DNA of 64,000 nucleotides, taken from Eimeria necatrix. Taxonomy: Eukaryota; Apicomplexa; Conoidasida; Eucoccidiorida; Eimeriidae. The notes under the pieces were generated by a model. That model was not told the origin of the DNA. It saw nothing but the letters and a program-made list of their open reading frames with translations, and did not search any database. The stretch spans positions 69,501-133,500 of the forward strand of contig NW_013654102.1 in the NCBI RefSeq assembly GCF_000499385.1, written 5' to 3'. This document shows positions 23,691 to 33,927 of the stretch, piece after piece (position 1 is the first letter of the stretch; each line of letters opens with the position of its first letter). The position numbers and the translations under genes are program-made.

Positions 23691-26550
23691 TCAAGTCCAC
23701 TACACACACGATATTAAGCCGGAAGCACTCAACTGTAAGCTATTCTAAAAGTTACTCGTGCTACGAGGCTTTACAAATTGTACACACATGCTCGCCGTTA
23801 GAGAATAGGAATGATACTTGAGCAAAAGCAAAGGCACTCTAGTTTCGGCAGCAGAACTACTCGATCTACAACCATCCGCTGCAAGTGTGTAAGCGATACT
23901 CACTTACAGTGGATGAGTGAAATTTTACGTTTTTCGTGCCAGCAGGGCTTGATTGCTCCACTTGCCTACGAAGGCCCACGAACCTGATAAGTTGTGGTGA
24001 CAAATTGTGTAGAAAGCACTAGCTGACGAGTTTTCAAAACGCTTTCAATATCCTGACTCTAGCAAACTCGCGAAAAGCTATCCTGTCTAACTCAGCTTCG
24101 AAAGATTAGTTGCATTTGTAGTATCCTGAAGTGTGCAGCCTTTAGTGCACTACAGCGTGATAGGACTTCCGAAAGAATACAGGGAATCACGTGGCATACT
24201 CAAAAGTTTGTCCAGGGGCCCACTCCATTGTTTGACTCTTTTACTTGTCCTTGGGACAGAGGGCGCAACTGTCCGACAAACCAATTCGATCCTTGAAAAA
24301 AAGGCACCCCTGAAAAAGTCTGCCTGCGACATCAAGGACATTTTTTCCACACGGAAGCTGCAGTTCACCTTTTATGTGCCCGAAGGTACTTCTTTTACCT
24401 TTCAGTACATCCCTTTCTAGGGGGCTTCAATCAAAGCAGCAGCATAGGCACGGACCGGGACCTGGGGATTTGTTTGCCAGCTTGTGAATTTAACGTCATA
24501 CTTGGCAACGCTTCCGCAAAGTAGTCCCAGGAAAATAAGGCAACTTCATGGGAGTGTAGCTTCGTCTGTTCCTCCACATTTACTTCCAAGGAGCCACTCG
24601 GTGGAGGCGTTTAATTGTTCAAGTGTTTCAAATGGCCTAGCTGTATGGCAAAATATCGAAGATAAGTTGGGAGACTCTAGTCTCATTTTGCCCACCCTTC
24701 GTAGTCAAATAAATTTGAAGAAGACCGACGAACAATGCCAAAGATTTGCATGCGCAGGTTGGTCACAAGAAGGATGCTGCCTGTATTCTATAAAACAAAG
24801 TGGAGCGTTTTGCAGTTTTTTTGTGAAGGACACTCTGAAACCTAACTGAAATCCTGCGAATTTTCACGTTCTTAAGCTGTGAACCTCTCATAGAGAGGAT
24901 GACGTGGTAACGCGAAGTACACGAAGGCACAGCGGCAACAACACAGGTAGAATCGAAAGTGTGTAAACGTAACTATTGTTCTCAGCTATGGAAGGAGGGC
25001 CTAAGGTAGTGTATTGTCCTGCGTTTTGGTTCAAAATTAACCTCCGAAAGTTTAAGAGTGGATGTTTTCCTTGCAGTTCCGGAAAAGCACGAAGGATTGT
25101 TCTTCTTTACCCACAAATTTTTGAAGCACTGAAACTCCTGCCCTCAGAGAAATAGAATATGTCAAAGAGACGAGAGAGGAGCACCTTATAATCGCACTAG
25201 TGAGTAAACTTTGGGCTCTGCACCGTGGCAGCAATTGCTTCGTAAAGGCAACAGCACTGACGGAGATGTAGTTCGTTGCTTCTCTCCCGGCTTCTCTACG
25301 CCACTTGTTGTGTACAGTACAATGTCTCTGTGTGTTTTAATGGCACGGAAGCAATAAAGTATTTGTAAGGCCCAACGGCATAGATAGGTGTAAGTACAAA
25401 GATGCAAATGGGTATTAAGCACTCAAAAATACTCTTATGAAGAAAGCAATTAATACTTAGGGCAAACGAACGCAGCGCCTTGAGACACACATTGGAGGCG
25501 AGCTGCTTGCTGGATAGTTTCTGATTTGCATAACACCACGTTTGCTAAGTATGATCATGGACACTTGTGGAGCAATAAACATTTACCATGTAATCATACG
25601 CGTTACGAATAATATAATTGATAACTGCTCAGCTTCAACTTCAGAGTTTTCTGGCCATGTGAGAGGTTTGAGTCACCTGCGCAGAACCAGCCTATGAGCA
25701 CAACTTGTCTCCAGGCAGAGAGACGCGGCCAGCCAGTATTTAATAGATTAGTGTACACAGCCGTTCGTTTGCCAGTTCCTTAGCTATGACTAGTGGCTGT
25801 CGCAAGGGTTCCTGCTCACGTTGCTGATATCTGGTGAGGCTATCCGGCTGTTGTGCTTCAATGTTCCCGAATTTATAGTGCCTGATTTATTTTGGCTACA
25901 AAGTGGATGGCGTAGCCAGGCTTTGCATTTCCTGTACTCATTTATGTCTCATGTTTCTGAGAACCTTTCCGCGTGCTATTGGCTTGAGCTGTCTCCCTGA
26001 AGCCTAGGAAGCGAGTGCTCATTCTCAAGCGAGACGCCTACGTAAAGGAGTCCCTAAAGCTGAACAGCGGAACTCATATGTAGCTTGTTCTTCGGAGACC
26101 TTCCGGAGCTAAGCAGCTGCCGCCACGGTGAAAAACGTAGCAACACAGAAGGCGCAGCTGGAAATAACAAGTTTTACAGAAGTCCAACCATCCAGAGTGC
26201 TTTACCACCTTCCACCTTCTGTGCCGAGCAAAGACGGGAAATAATACACATGAGGTGCCTTTGACAAAACGCGTGCTCAACGCAGGACCTTAAAATCAAC
26301 GCATCTGACCAGGAGAAAGAAAACGGTTGACTGTGAGGGGTTTTGCAGCCGCAAAGAGCAAAAACGCAGCTCGGGCAGAATGAATGCGTGGCGTTGCCTT
26401 AAAGGTATTGCAAGCATTGCAGGCTAGAAAGAAAAGTGCTCCTTGCGCTAATGGAAATTGAACTTGAAGTCGGAAGATGTTTACCTTAGTTAATCTGACT
26501 GAGAGGAGACAGTCACGTACTTGATGCTTCCCAAAGGCACAGAGTTGGAA

Positions 26551-26582
26551 GACTTCGAAAGAGACAGACTTCGAAAGAGACA
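26551..26582. repeat. Perfect 16-base tandem duplication
   Basis: The unit gacttcgaaagagaca occurs twice in direct succession. It looks like a recent slippage or duplication event in non-coding sequence. Confidence 0.9.
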
Positions 26583-27377
26583 AGTTAGTGTAAGAAATCA
26601 TGAAGAGAAATGTACCAAAACAAAGCAGAAGCAGCAAAAGTATAGTATCGTTCTCTCTCACGTCTACTTGCGAGATGCAAGTGAAAGCTCAGACGCGTTT
26701 TTCAGCGTTACTTCCAAGCTGCTGCATCAACCGAAAGTGCGCGACGCTCTTAGACCGAAGTAGAAGCCTTGAGGTGAAACGCATTCCAGAGAAAAAGAGC
26801 CTTTTCTACCGACTTCATTGTTTGCAGACCCTTTAAAAGATATTTGCTACAGAATATTTTTCTTGGTCTATTTAGAAGCTCGCTTGCGCAAGAATTTGTC
26901 TTCCAGCCCCGTAGGCTCGTGAATGAGTGCATCTGGCGTGCATCTCTCCAGCAGCAGGTCAATAGCTTCAGTGCAATCTTCGTAGTGGCATTCAAGAAAA
27001 TACAATGGATTGAATAACGAATATCTTTGTTCCTAAATAAAAGAAGCCATGCAAGTTTACAGTGCAGCACGCAAGGAGTTTCGTCCACGGCACGACATAC
27101 GGGAGAGAAGACAGCGATTAGCTTAAAACTTGAAAAAACAAAGTTGTGTGAAGGAGCTTTTGCGGAGTTGTGAACAACATTCTGACGAATCTACTGCAGT
27201 GAAAAGAAGGGCATGCTGACACCAGTCCCCGCAGAAGAGGACAAAATTACTATCTTCACACAGCTGTTCCTCGTCACTGTGCCTTTGGTGTGCTGGAAAG
27301 TGCGGTTTCGTCGCTGCACTACTATTTTTCTTATTAGAAAGTAGACCTTTGGATAACTGCTTTACAGGACATGAGAA

Positions 27378-28175
27378 ATGTCTGTCCAGCCACAGAACGC
27401 GAACCTCTCAGCCTGTGGCAGCGAGCTGCTCAGGTGCATCGAAGACCTGAAAAAGAAACGCGATGATCTCGCGAGAAGTATCCAAGCGGTCTGGCTCTTT
27501 GCATGATCCTTCATTAGTCTGCATCTCTTGCAGTGTACATTACTACAACCCTGGACAACATTGATCGTTTCAAGCGTTTCATTTGGATAGGTCTTGACGA
27601 CGTTGTGAGTTCAGGAAGCAGAGGAGAAAGAAAAAATTCAAAGAGGAATCGCAACTTTAACAGAAAAGCTTCAGAAACTAACAGGTTCGGCAGCTAGGAA
27701 CGCCGGCCCTACTCACTGTCTTCCTACGACTCTTGTTCACCTTTTGGGCTAGTAGACCACAGCTAGGACTTTTACAAGAGCACCTAAGGCAGTGCTTCTT
27801 TTCACTCTCCAATGCTTGGATATCAAATACTTCGAATTCTGTAATTTGTTTTGCAGTAAATCAAGAGAGAAATATTCAAGCTCGAGATGAATACGAAAAG
27901 ACAATTCAAGAAACTGAAGCCGCTTACATCAAGGTCAACATATATATTTAGTTCCCATGAAATTATACGCCACACATAGGCTTACCAAGTAACTAGAAGA
28001 CAAGGGCATGGGCAACGACGACAAGGTAGATCTCCGAAATTTCGCAAAAAAGTCCCATTATTTTTGCAAACGGTTGTTGAGCCTGTCTGGTGCTCAGATC
28101 ATCGAATCATCCCAAACGCTCTTGCATGTATTACGGCGCGAATCTCTCAACTTGGCAAAGAAAGCCGGCCCCTGA
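27378..28175 (+). CDS. SSNA1: SSNA1/DIP13 (NA14) centriole and basal-body coiled-coil protein
   Basis: Four small exons, 27378-27488, 27615-27684, 27857-27933 and 28098-28175, join with exact phases (0, 1, 0) to give 111 residues. Human SSNA1 has 119. Conserved landmarks appear in order and at the family spacing: ELLRCIEDLKKKRDDLARSI, ATLTEKLQKL, ARDEYEKTIQETEAAYIK, then IIESSQTLLHVLRRES at the C-terminus. SSNA1 forms a parallel coiled-coil fibre on microtubules. It is found at basal bodies and centrioles, and in cilia-bearing protists it affects microtubule branching and centriole integrity. The introns are 126, 172 and 164 bases, with acceptors gagttcag, tttgttttgcag and tggtgctcag. Exon 1 ends gcg|gtctgg; this weak donor is supported because it gives the correct heptad length. 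No exon exceeds 37 codons, so the gene is invisible to a simple ORF scan. Confidence 0.93.
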
Positions 28176-29836
28176 GGACGAATTTATTCGGAGTTCTGTA
28201 TCAGAATGTTGATATTCCCAAGCAAGAAGTGTCCTCTTCGAGAGACGCGCAAGCTTTCTTTGCAATCGCTTTGGCGCATCTCTGAAGCCTGGAGATTTTG
28301 TCTGCACTCCCCCCTTTGTCTGTTGAAGTGGTCTTGTTGGATTCATCACATAGGCATGCTCTCGGCTCCGCAAAAGGCGGCCCAGCTCTCTTGAGTGCTC
28401 CTGGGTACCATGGCCTCTTACTGTATGAGCATTGTGGGGTCTCAACAAGGGTCACTTCTCTGACAAAATTTGAGGACTACAAATGTTCTCAGCTGCAAAG
28501 AACAATTATGCCGCCTCAATAGTAGATTATCAGTAGCTCCAAGACTGTCTGGGAAGTGAACTCGAGAGTAGCAGGACTGGTGGTCCGCACAAAGAGCTTG
28601 TATACACATGTACGGAGGGAGAAGTACCTCGACGATAAACACTGGGTGGCAATATTGGCAACCAGCGCCCATTGGTCAGATGACAAAACTTCGACATTTG
28701 ATGGTGGCAGTTTTCGCGCGCTGTCTAATGAATATGTGTAGAGAAATTTATTCTGCTTCTTTCAATCCTGTTTATCCCGGCACAAGGTCACAGGAAAGCG
28801 ACTAGGTTGGATTCTTCCAGTAGTCTTAGTACAGGCATGTTACGTTACGGGTAGAACGGGGAGTGCTGGTACCCGTGGTTCACCCTTTAGCTGTGCTGTT
28901 AGTCTCCACATCGCATTTGCGTGGTACGAATAAAGCACACAAATTGTGTTGAGTCTCTTCCCACCGGGCTATCATGGGCCGACCAGCAGAGCACCTGCTG
29001 GTAATGTTCACAAAACGCCTCAGGAGATTGCGGGAATCGTTGCGCTCGCGAATTTCCACAACCTGTACGTTCGTGCGCTTGAGGGAAGCTCTTTGCCTTT
29101 TACTGGAGCACTATTTCCACTATTCCCTTAGCAGTCTTTTAGGGATAAATTCACCAATATTATGCAACTTGGACGGAACCCATCTCGCTTGCTGAGATGT
29201 TGTTTTGATCACGACACGCGGTCAATCGATTCGAACTCTTGCTTCCCTCTGCGCTGCCATTTTTTTAGTTTGGCTGCAATGGCGCATCTTCTGTCAGAAT
29301 ATTATTACAATAGTATCCTCCTAGGTCGTTTAACAGTCAACGAAGCCGCTTACTCTCATAAGTTAGCTTCACCAACAGCAGTACTATCAATTAACAATTG
29401 CCCAATCCATGGCTGGTTTTAAGTAGTGCGGCACTCAAACATTGTAAGCGCGGAAGGGCCATGGTCATCACCTTGCTTAGTCAGCAGGAGTTCAGCTTAT
29501 CCGGCTGTACAAAGTAGCTGCAACACAACTCACTGCAGCCACTGAAACCCTCAGCAAGAAGCCATGTATGCAAAGTATCTCAAGTGCGTAGTCTAATATA
29601 CGTGGTTTTGCTCCCCATTTCGATTGCGTAATGCTTCATGGACATTTGGGAGATGACCGGGATCGATAGCCTTCGACCACACCGCCGTACCGACTTTAAT
29701 CCAGCAAGTTAATTTGGCACCTACATCATAGGCGCAGGACTAGCGTGCCGCATGAAAGCGGCCTTAAGGCTCACATAATTCATAAAATATAGGAGCAGTA
29801 AGTTGCCATGTGAAGGGCCTTTTTTCTAGGTGATCA
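28176..29836. other. Intergenic region after SSNA1
   Basis: Presumed SSNA1 3' UTR and intergenic DNA. Short frames on both strands (such as plus 28974-29195) are not supported by splice sites or homology. Confidence 0.5.
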
Positions 29837-30244
29837 TGTAGTGCACAGACACTACAATGGGGCTGGTTAGTGCTCTAGAGAGGATAGCTAGCCAGCGACC
29901 TACGAGGGGTCGCAAGACTGGAGGGAGACAGGGCCCTCTTACCAGACAAAAAGTAAGAGAAAGTGATTATTATTTTATATGCACACGTGAATTCGTGGAA
30001 TTGCGTGGAGATTGGGGCTGGAGACAGCGCCGGCGCCACGGCAAGCCTCCCTCCCTTAGGGACTAGGAGGCGAGCTCCCAGGAGGGAGCGAAACAGACAG
30101 ACAGATTTGAAAAACTCACGAATTTGTATTCAAAATTGCAATAGCTATAGTTTCTAGGAAATGGACTTGCGTAGGGTGCAGTCTATAGGCCCTGCCCTAG
30201 GGATAGAAAGCACGTAGTCGCAGCTGCGGGCGCAGTGCACTACA
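29837..30244 (+). mobile_element. Solo LTR, copy 1 (408 bases)
   Basis: The element starts TGTAGTGCAC and ends GTGCACTACA. This is a 10-base inverted terminal repeat bounded by the canonical TG...CA of LTRs. Flanking bases are gatca before and ggtca after, a 5-base target-site duplication with one change. The reverse complement of the element at 57209-57621 shares long blocks with it: agcgacctac, gtggaga.tggggctgg, ctaggaggcgagc, ataggccctgc and cgtagtcgcagc. No internal retroelement genes flank it, so it is a solo LTR left by recombination. The 5-base duplication fits Ty3/gypsy elements. Whether it belongs to the gag-protease remnant at 61.3 kb cannot be shown from this window. Confidence 0.85.
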
Positions 30245-30998
30245 GGTCAGGCCTAGGGTACACCACTAGGTCCCGAGGGTACAAAGAGGCATTGAAGCTG
30301 AAATCCTCTGCAAAGCCACGCAGGGAGAGTGAAATGTCTGGGAAGTGACCGGGGAAGCCCTTGGGAAATTTGATCTGAATTGGTGGTGTTCGAAGATTTT
30401 CATTGAAAAGACGTGCTTCCTGTAAGCACTGCTGGGCACAAACCTATGTACCCCTACTGAGAAACAGATAGTTCTGTCAGCCTGGACCTGGCTGAATACC
30501 TGAGAACCACACGATCATCACGGTCAACCCCAAACCACCTGTGGTTAATTCACTGGATGTGGACCATACAATCGCTGCCAGCCCCAAACCCTGGAATTCG
30601 CTGCACATCTCCCAGCAAGTAACAACTTTCAGTTCTCTGTTATTTCTTCGTTGCTGTAATCACAATGTGCGTTGATCTCATTCATTACAATTATAATATC
30701 TTCCCAGTGTCACTTGAAATGATTGTTGCTAAGTAAAAATTGCAGCTCCCCTGCTCCATTCAGTGGCTCAATGTGGCCTAGCAGGCGTTTGTTAACGTGG
30801 CTACTGCTCTGGCATTTTCTCTCTTGTAGGTACCTGCGGATGCTTTTGCTCTCATGGCTACGTTTTATGTTCTAATATCCAGCTCCTGAACGGAGTTCTT
30901 CTGCTCGCGTTCCTCGTCCTGTGGTTGCCTTTTTCATACAGGAAAATCTGTCCGATTTTGAAGATTGCGCACACCATATCTGCTGCTGAGATTATTGG
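30245..30998. other. Spacer with one copy of a 19-base repeat
   Basis: No gene is recognised. The 19-mer tgccagccccaaaccctgg at 30576-30594 also occurs at 11418-11436. Sequence around the two copies is not alike. Confidence 0.5.
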
Positions 30999-31736
30999 AT
31001 GAGGGTTGCTGTCTTTGCAGCTGCCACCATAGATCTGCTGGGTCCTGCTGCACTTGCTCCTGTTTCTGCAGTGTCGGCTAGAGCTTTGCCTTGCAGACGC
31101 CGTTGGTGCTGCTTTTCCCGCTTCTACTATTACTGGAATGTTTTTTGTGCTACCGTTCTCGCCGCTCTATTTGCTATTGCTGCTGGTCTGCTTGCTTTTT
31201 CCATTGGTATAGCTGCAGTTCTTGTTTATACTTCCGCAATTGTCCATTCTTCCACTTTTTCTGTCGTGACTGCTACTCTGATTAGCGCTGCTACGGTCGC
31301 TGGTAATAGTTCTTCAGCGTCTACTGCGCTTGCTGCTGCCGCTGTGGCTCGTTCTGAGCTCGACATTGGAGGTACGACTGCTTGCATTGCGACACCTCCA
31401 CTTGCTTCTTGTACCTACAGCTGCTACGCTTGCAACTATAACTTTAGCATCTTATGTGCTGGCTTTCTTGATGCATGCGTGATTGTTGTTGCTATTTTAG
31501 TTGCTGCCGCAGCTGCTGATGTGTCCCTCATTTTTGTTCCTGCCGTTGTGGCGGAGTGCACGATCGCCCTTTCACAAGCAGCTTTACCTACTTGTTCTAC
31601 TAGATTCTGTCTCCACTTCTGCTTGATTGCGTCTTGGCGTTGTCGCTGTGGCTGCTCGCGGGCAACAAGTGAGCTTGCTGCGTACACTCGCACATTCTGC
31701 GAATTCGTGAGCAAGTCTGTTTATCAGGTCACATGA
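30999..31736 (-). pseudogene. Strand-skewed (GCT)n-like tract: possible decayed Q-rich coding sequence
   Basis: The plus strand is open for 245 codons (30999-31736), longer than chance predicts. Its product is an odd mix of A, V, L, S and C, without a signal or family. On the minus strand one frame reads as a Q/R/K-rich coiled-coil-like sequence (for example PPQRQEQK, then HQQLRQQLK, then QQQSRMHQES, later KYKQELQLYQWKKQADQQQ). It is broken by about ten stops, several of them TAG where CAG would be expected, and a second minus frame (31714-31436) carries EQPQRQRQDAIKQKWRQ. This is what a CAG-rich coding or repeat tract looks like after C-to-T decay. An alternative is a purely compositional, degenerate trinucleotide repeat. 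Neither reading is established. Confidence 0.35.
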
Positions 31737-31819
31737 TGTACACTGTATTAGCTGACTAGTTTGCGCCCTGCGGCACTCTGGCATAGCATGGGCGAAGAAA
31801 GTGCAGTGTACATCATGTG
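31730..31819. repeat. 90-base element with a perfect 16-bp inverted repeat
   Basis: The left arm cacatgatgtacactg (31730-31745) is the exact reverse complement of the right arm cagtgtacatcatgtg (31804-31819). Two or three wobble or matched pairs extend it inward. The loop is 58 bases. A 16-bp perfect stem at this spacing is very unlikely by chance. It overlaps the end of the 245-codon open frame. It could be a miniature inverted-repeat element or an RNA hairpin. No clear target-site duplication is seen. Confidence 0.8.
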
Positions 31820-32043
31820 TGCACGACGCTGCTCGTCTCGATGTTGAATGTCTTGTGCTTCCTGGGGAATGAATGAGCCAAATACATCTTGCGATTTGTG
31901 CCTATCTAACTGGTGTTTCTGTTGACCGGCTTGACGCAGGTTTAAGTTCAGGCCCTTCATTAACAGCAAGTAAGTTGTAGCATGCCTTGTCCCTAGAAGG
32001 GCAATCAAATTCGCACTAGGCGAATCTCATAAAAGCATTCTTT

Positions 32044-32378
32044 ATGGATTTGCATGACGCAACTCTGCGCTCGATCCTACGGGTGCATGAACGGGTACCA
32101 CAGCGGCAACATCGCCATACTCGATTTCCGCAGAGGGCTTCTAACCAGCGTTTACTCAATCCAGAAGCTGGCAGTAGAATGAAAGAGTGACTTGTGGTGT
32201 GCGCTACTGTGAGAACAGGAACTAAGCATACCTGCCCCAGCTCGCGTAATTCGGCCTGTCCGGACAGTGCTTGATCCCAACAGAGATTTAATTTCCTTCT
32301 TTTCCCAGCCTTTTAGAGATTTTGCCTGTCAACACCGCGGCGAATGACAAGCAGAAGACACAGCGTAACCAGTACTGA
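32044..32378 (+). CDS. Possible two-exon small gene, 63 residues
   Basis: Exons 32044-32173 and 32317-32378 join in phase 1 through donor ggca|gtagaa and the strong acceptor cttcttttcccagccttttag. The product would begin MDLHDATLRSILRVHERV and end DKQKTQRNQY, and it is basic and hydrophilic. No homologue is recognised. The evidence is only splice quality and continuity. Confidence 0.2.
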
Positions 32379-33526
32379 AGTTTGACTTGGAACTCCGGTT
32401 AAAAAGAAGGGTCCTATTTGGAAGTTTGAACTTGAAGGAGTGCTCAGAAAATGCCGTATCTCGTACTGCTGCGGTCTTTACCGTTTGGCTGAAGCGCGTC
32501 ATTCATGTGACTGATGCGCAACAAGCTTTCATAATGAGTTAAAACCGTTGCTGATGAAGTGCAGACTAATCGTCAAATTGAGACATAGATGCCACGACTC
32601 TAGCTCTTGACAGAAACGACTAGCTGCCAAAGCTGCTGTTTCAGTGCCTGGAAAATTCGGCAGTTCATGCAAGAGGGACCTCTAATAAAATAGAAGTGCA
32701 TACCAGGCCAGCTAGAGCCGTCTCTCTGCGTAAGGAAAATAACCGCCGGTTCTGACCCGCGGTTATGAGCTGGTGGTGACTGTAAAGCAGTTACGCATAA
32801 GCTACACGGAACTGCAGGACCAAAACGGGTCAGATGGTGTGAATTGAAGTGCAGGAACAAAAGGGAAGGTGGCTGTTACGTCATTTCCTTCGAGTGACTC
32901 CACTGGCTTCTTCCGCTGCAACACTGCAAAACATGAACAACTCTGGACACTTAGGGTATGGTGGAACTGAAACGTGTGAACAGTAGGAGTGGTTTCCTGT
33001 CAGTGATATCGAATGAGTGTCGGAGAAGCCTAGTAAGGCAAGGCCTTTTACATGACGAATGTTGGATGAGAGGCTTCATCGCCTTGAAGCTCACCTGGGG
33101 GAATTCTGAGGGCATTGTGAGCGGCACTTACAAAACTTCGGGAGCCCGCATGCGCATATCTTGTACCATGCGATAGGCCTGCTGAGGTTCTTTTGTTGAG
33201 ACGGTTCAGCAACCGTTGACACGGAAGCACCAGTCCATGAGAAGTGGCTGCACTTTTCTGCTCAGCCGCAACTCAGCGTTGCAAGTTCTGGTCAGGCATT
33301 GATGCTCGTGTTCTGCATTTTTCATGACGTTCCAGAGAATGCCCTTCGGTTTTTACGCATTATGTGTGACGCGCTAGTTCAGCAGCTGCAGGCATCCATC
33401 TGTACCTCGAAAGGCTTCGGCATCTCACTGTTGGGAGCTTGCAGTGATCTGCTGCTATGTGGTGCGTAGCAGCTTAAATAATGTTAGGTTCGGCCTCCAA
33501 GTGAGGACAACGTCTTCCTTGCGTGT

Positions 33527-33927
33527 TCAACAACGCGTTGGACGTGTTCGCCGGGGTCCGATTTCCAGGCATATACTGCAATACTTCATCACCTCAAGAA
33601 GCTCACATACTTCAGCACGATATTTCAGTGAATCAGACCGTATAATGATAACCGGCACGTTGCCTTTGGCTGTTTCTATATTCTCTGCGCTGATAGTGCA
33701 GCTGATAGCGATGAATTCCTTTTTGAGAAACGCGCACTTGCAGATTTTTAGGTAGAACCAATGTTGCGAAATGCGCTGGAAATCAATCACTGAACAGAGA
33801 CCTCTACGACATGTAAGGGCACTAAATGACTATAAGGGCCTCCGGTGTGTGAGTGTGTAGAAACAACTATTTGTTGGCCTGGCTTGCATACGCCGGTGTT
33901 TTCAAAGACCCCTACTTTTTGTCCCAT
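33527..33927 (-). CDS. Possible two-exon gene, 94 residues, unknown product
   Basis: Exon 1 (33927-33892) reads MGQKVGVFENTG and ends at a strong donor, ggc|gtatgc. Exon 2 (33775-33527) follows the acceptor gattgatttccag in phase 0 and runs to a stop. The product includes RISQHWFYLKICKCAFLKK and AKGNVPVIIIRSDSLKYRAE, a mix of hydrophobic and charged residues that looks like folded protein. The intron is 116 bases. Inside exon 2 a gtatgtgag at 33611 could act as a further donor. No family is recognised. Confidence 0.28.

Larger units (their letters stand above)
21024..27377. other. Long stretch without a recognised gene
   Basis: A further exon chain can be drawn on the plus strand (21614-21633, 21839-22061 and 22151-22375, with acceptor ttactgcatcttccatttag). 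A basic frame occupies 22548-22841. Neither matches a family I know, and both could be chance. The stretch also holds a 114-base tandem duplication (23481-23690) and a perfect 16-base tandem duplication (26551-26582). Confidence 0.4.

Noticed and set aside
24133..24849. Plus-strand frames ending FTFYVPEG... and the 121-codon frame at 24484
   Set aside because: The donor at about 24391 and acceptor at 24480 do not keep both frames open together, and no homologue is recognised.
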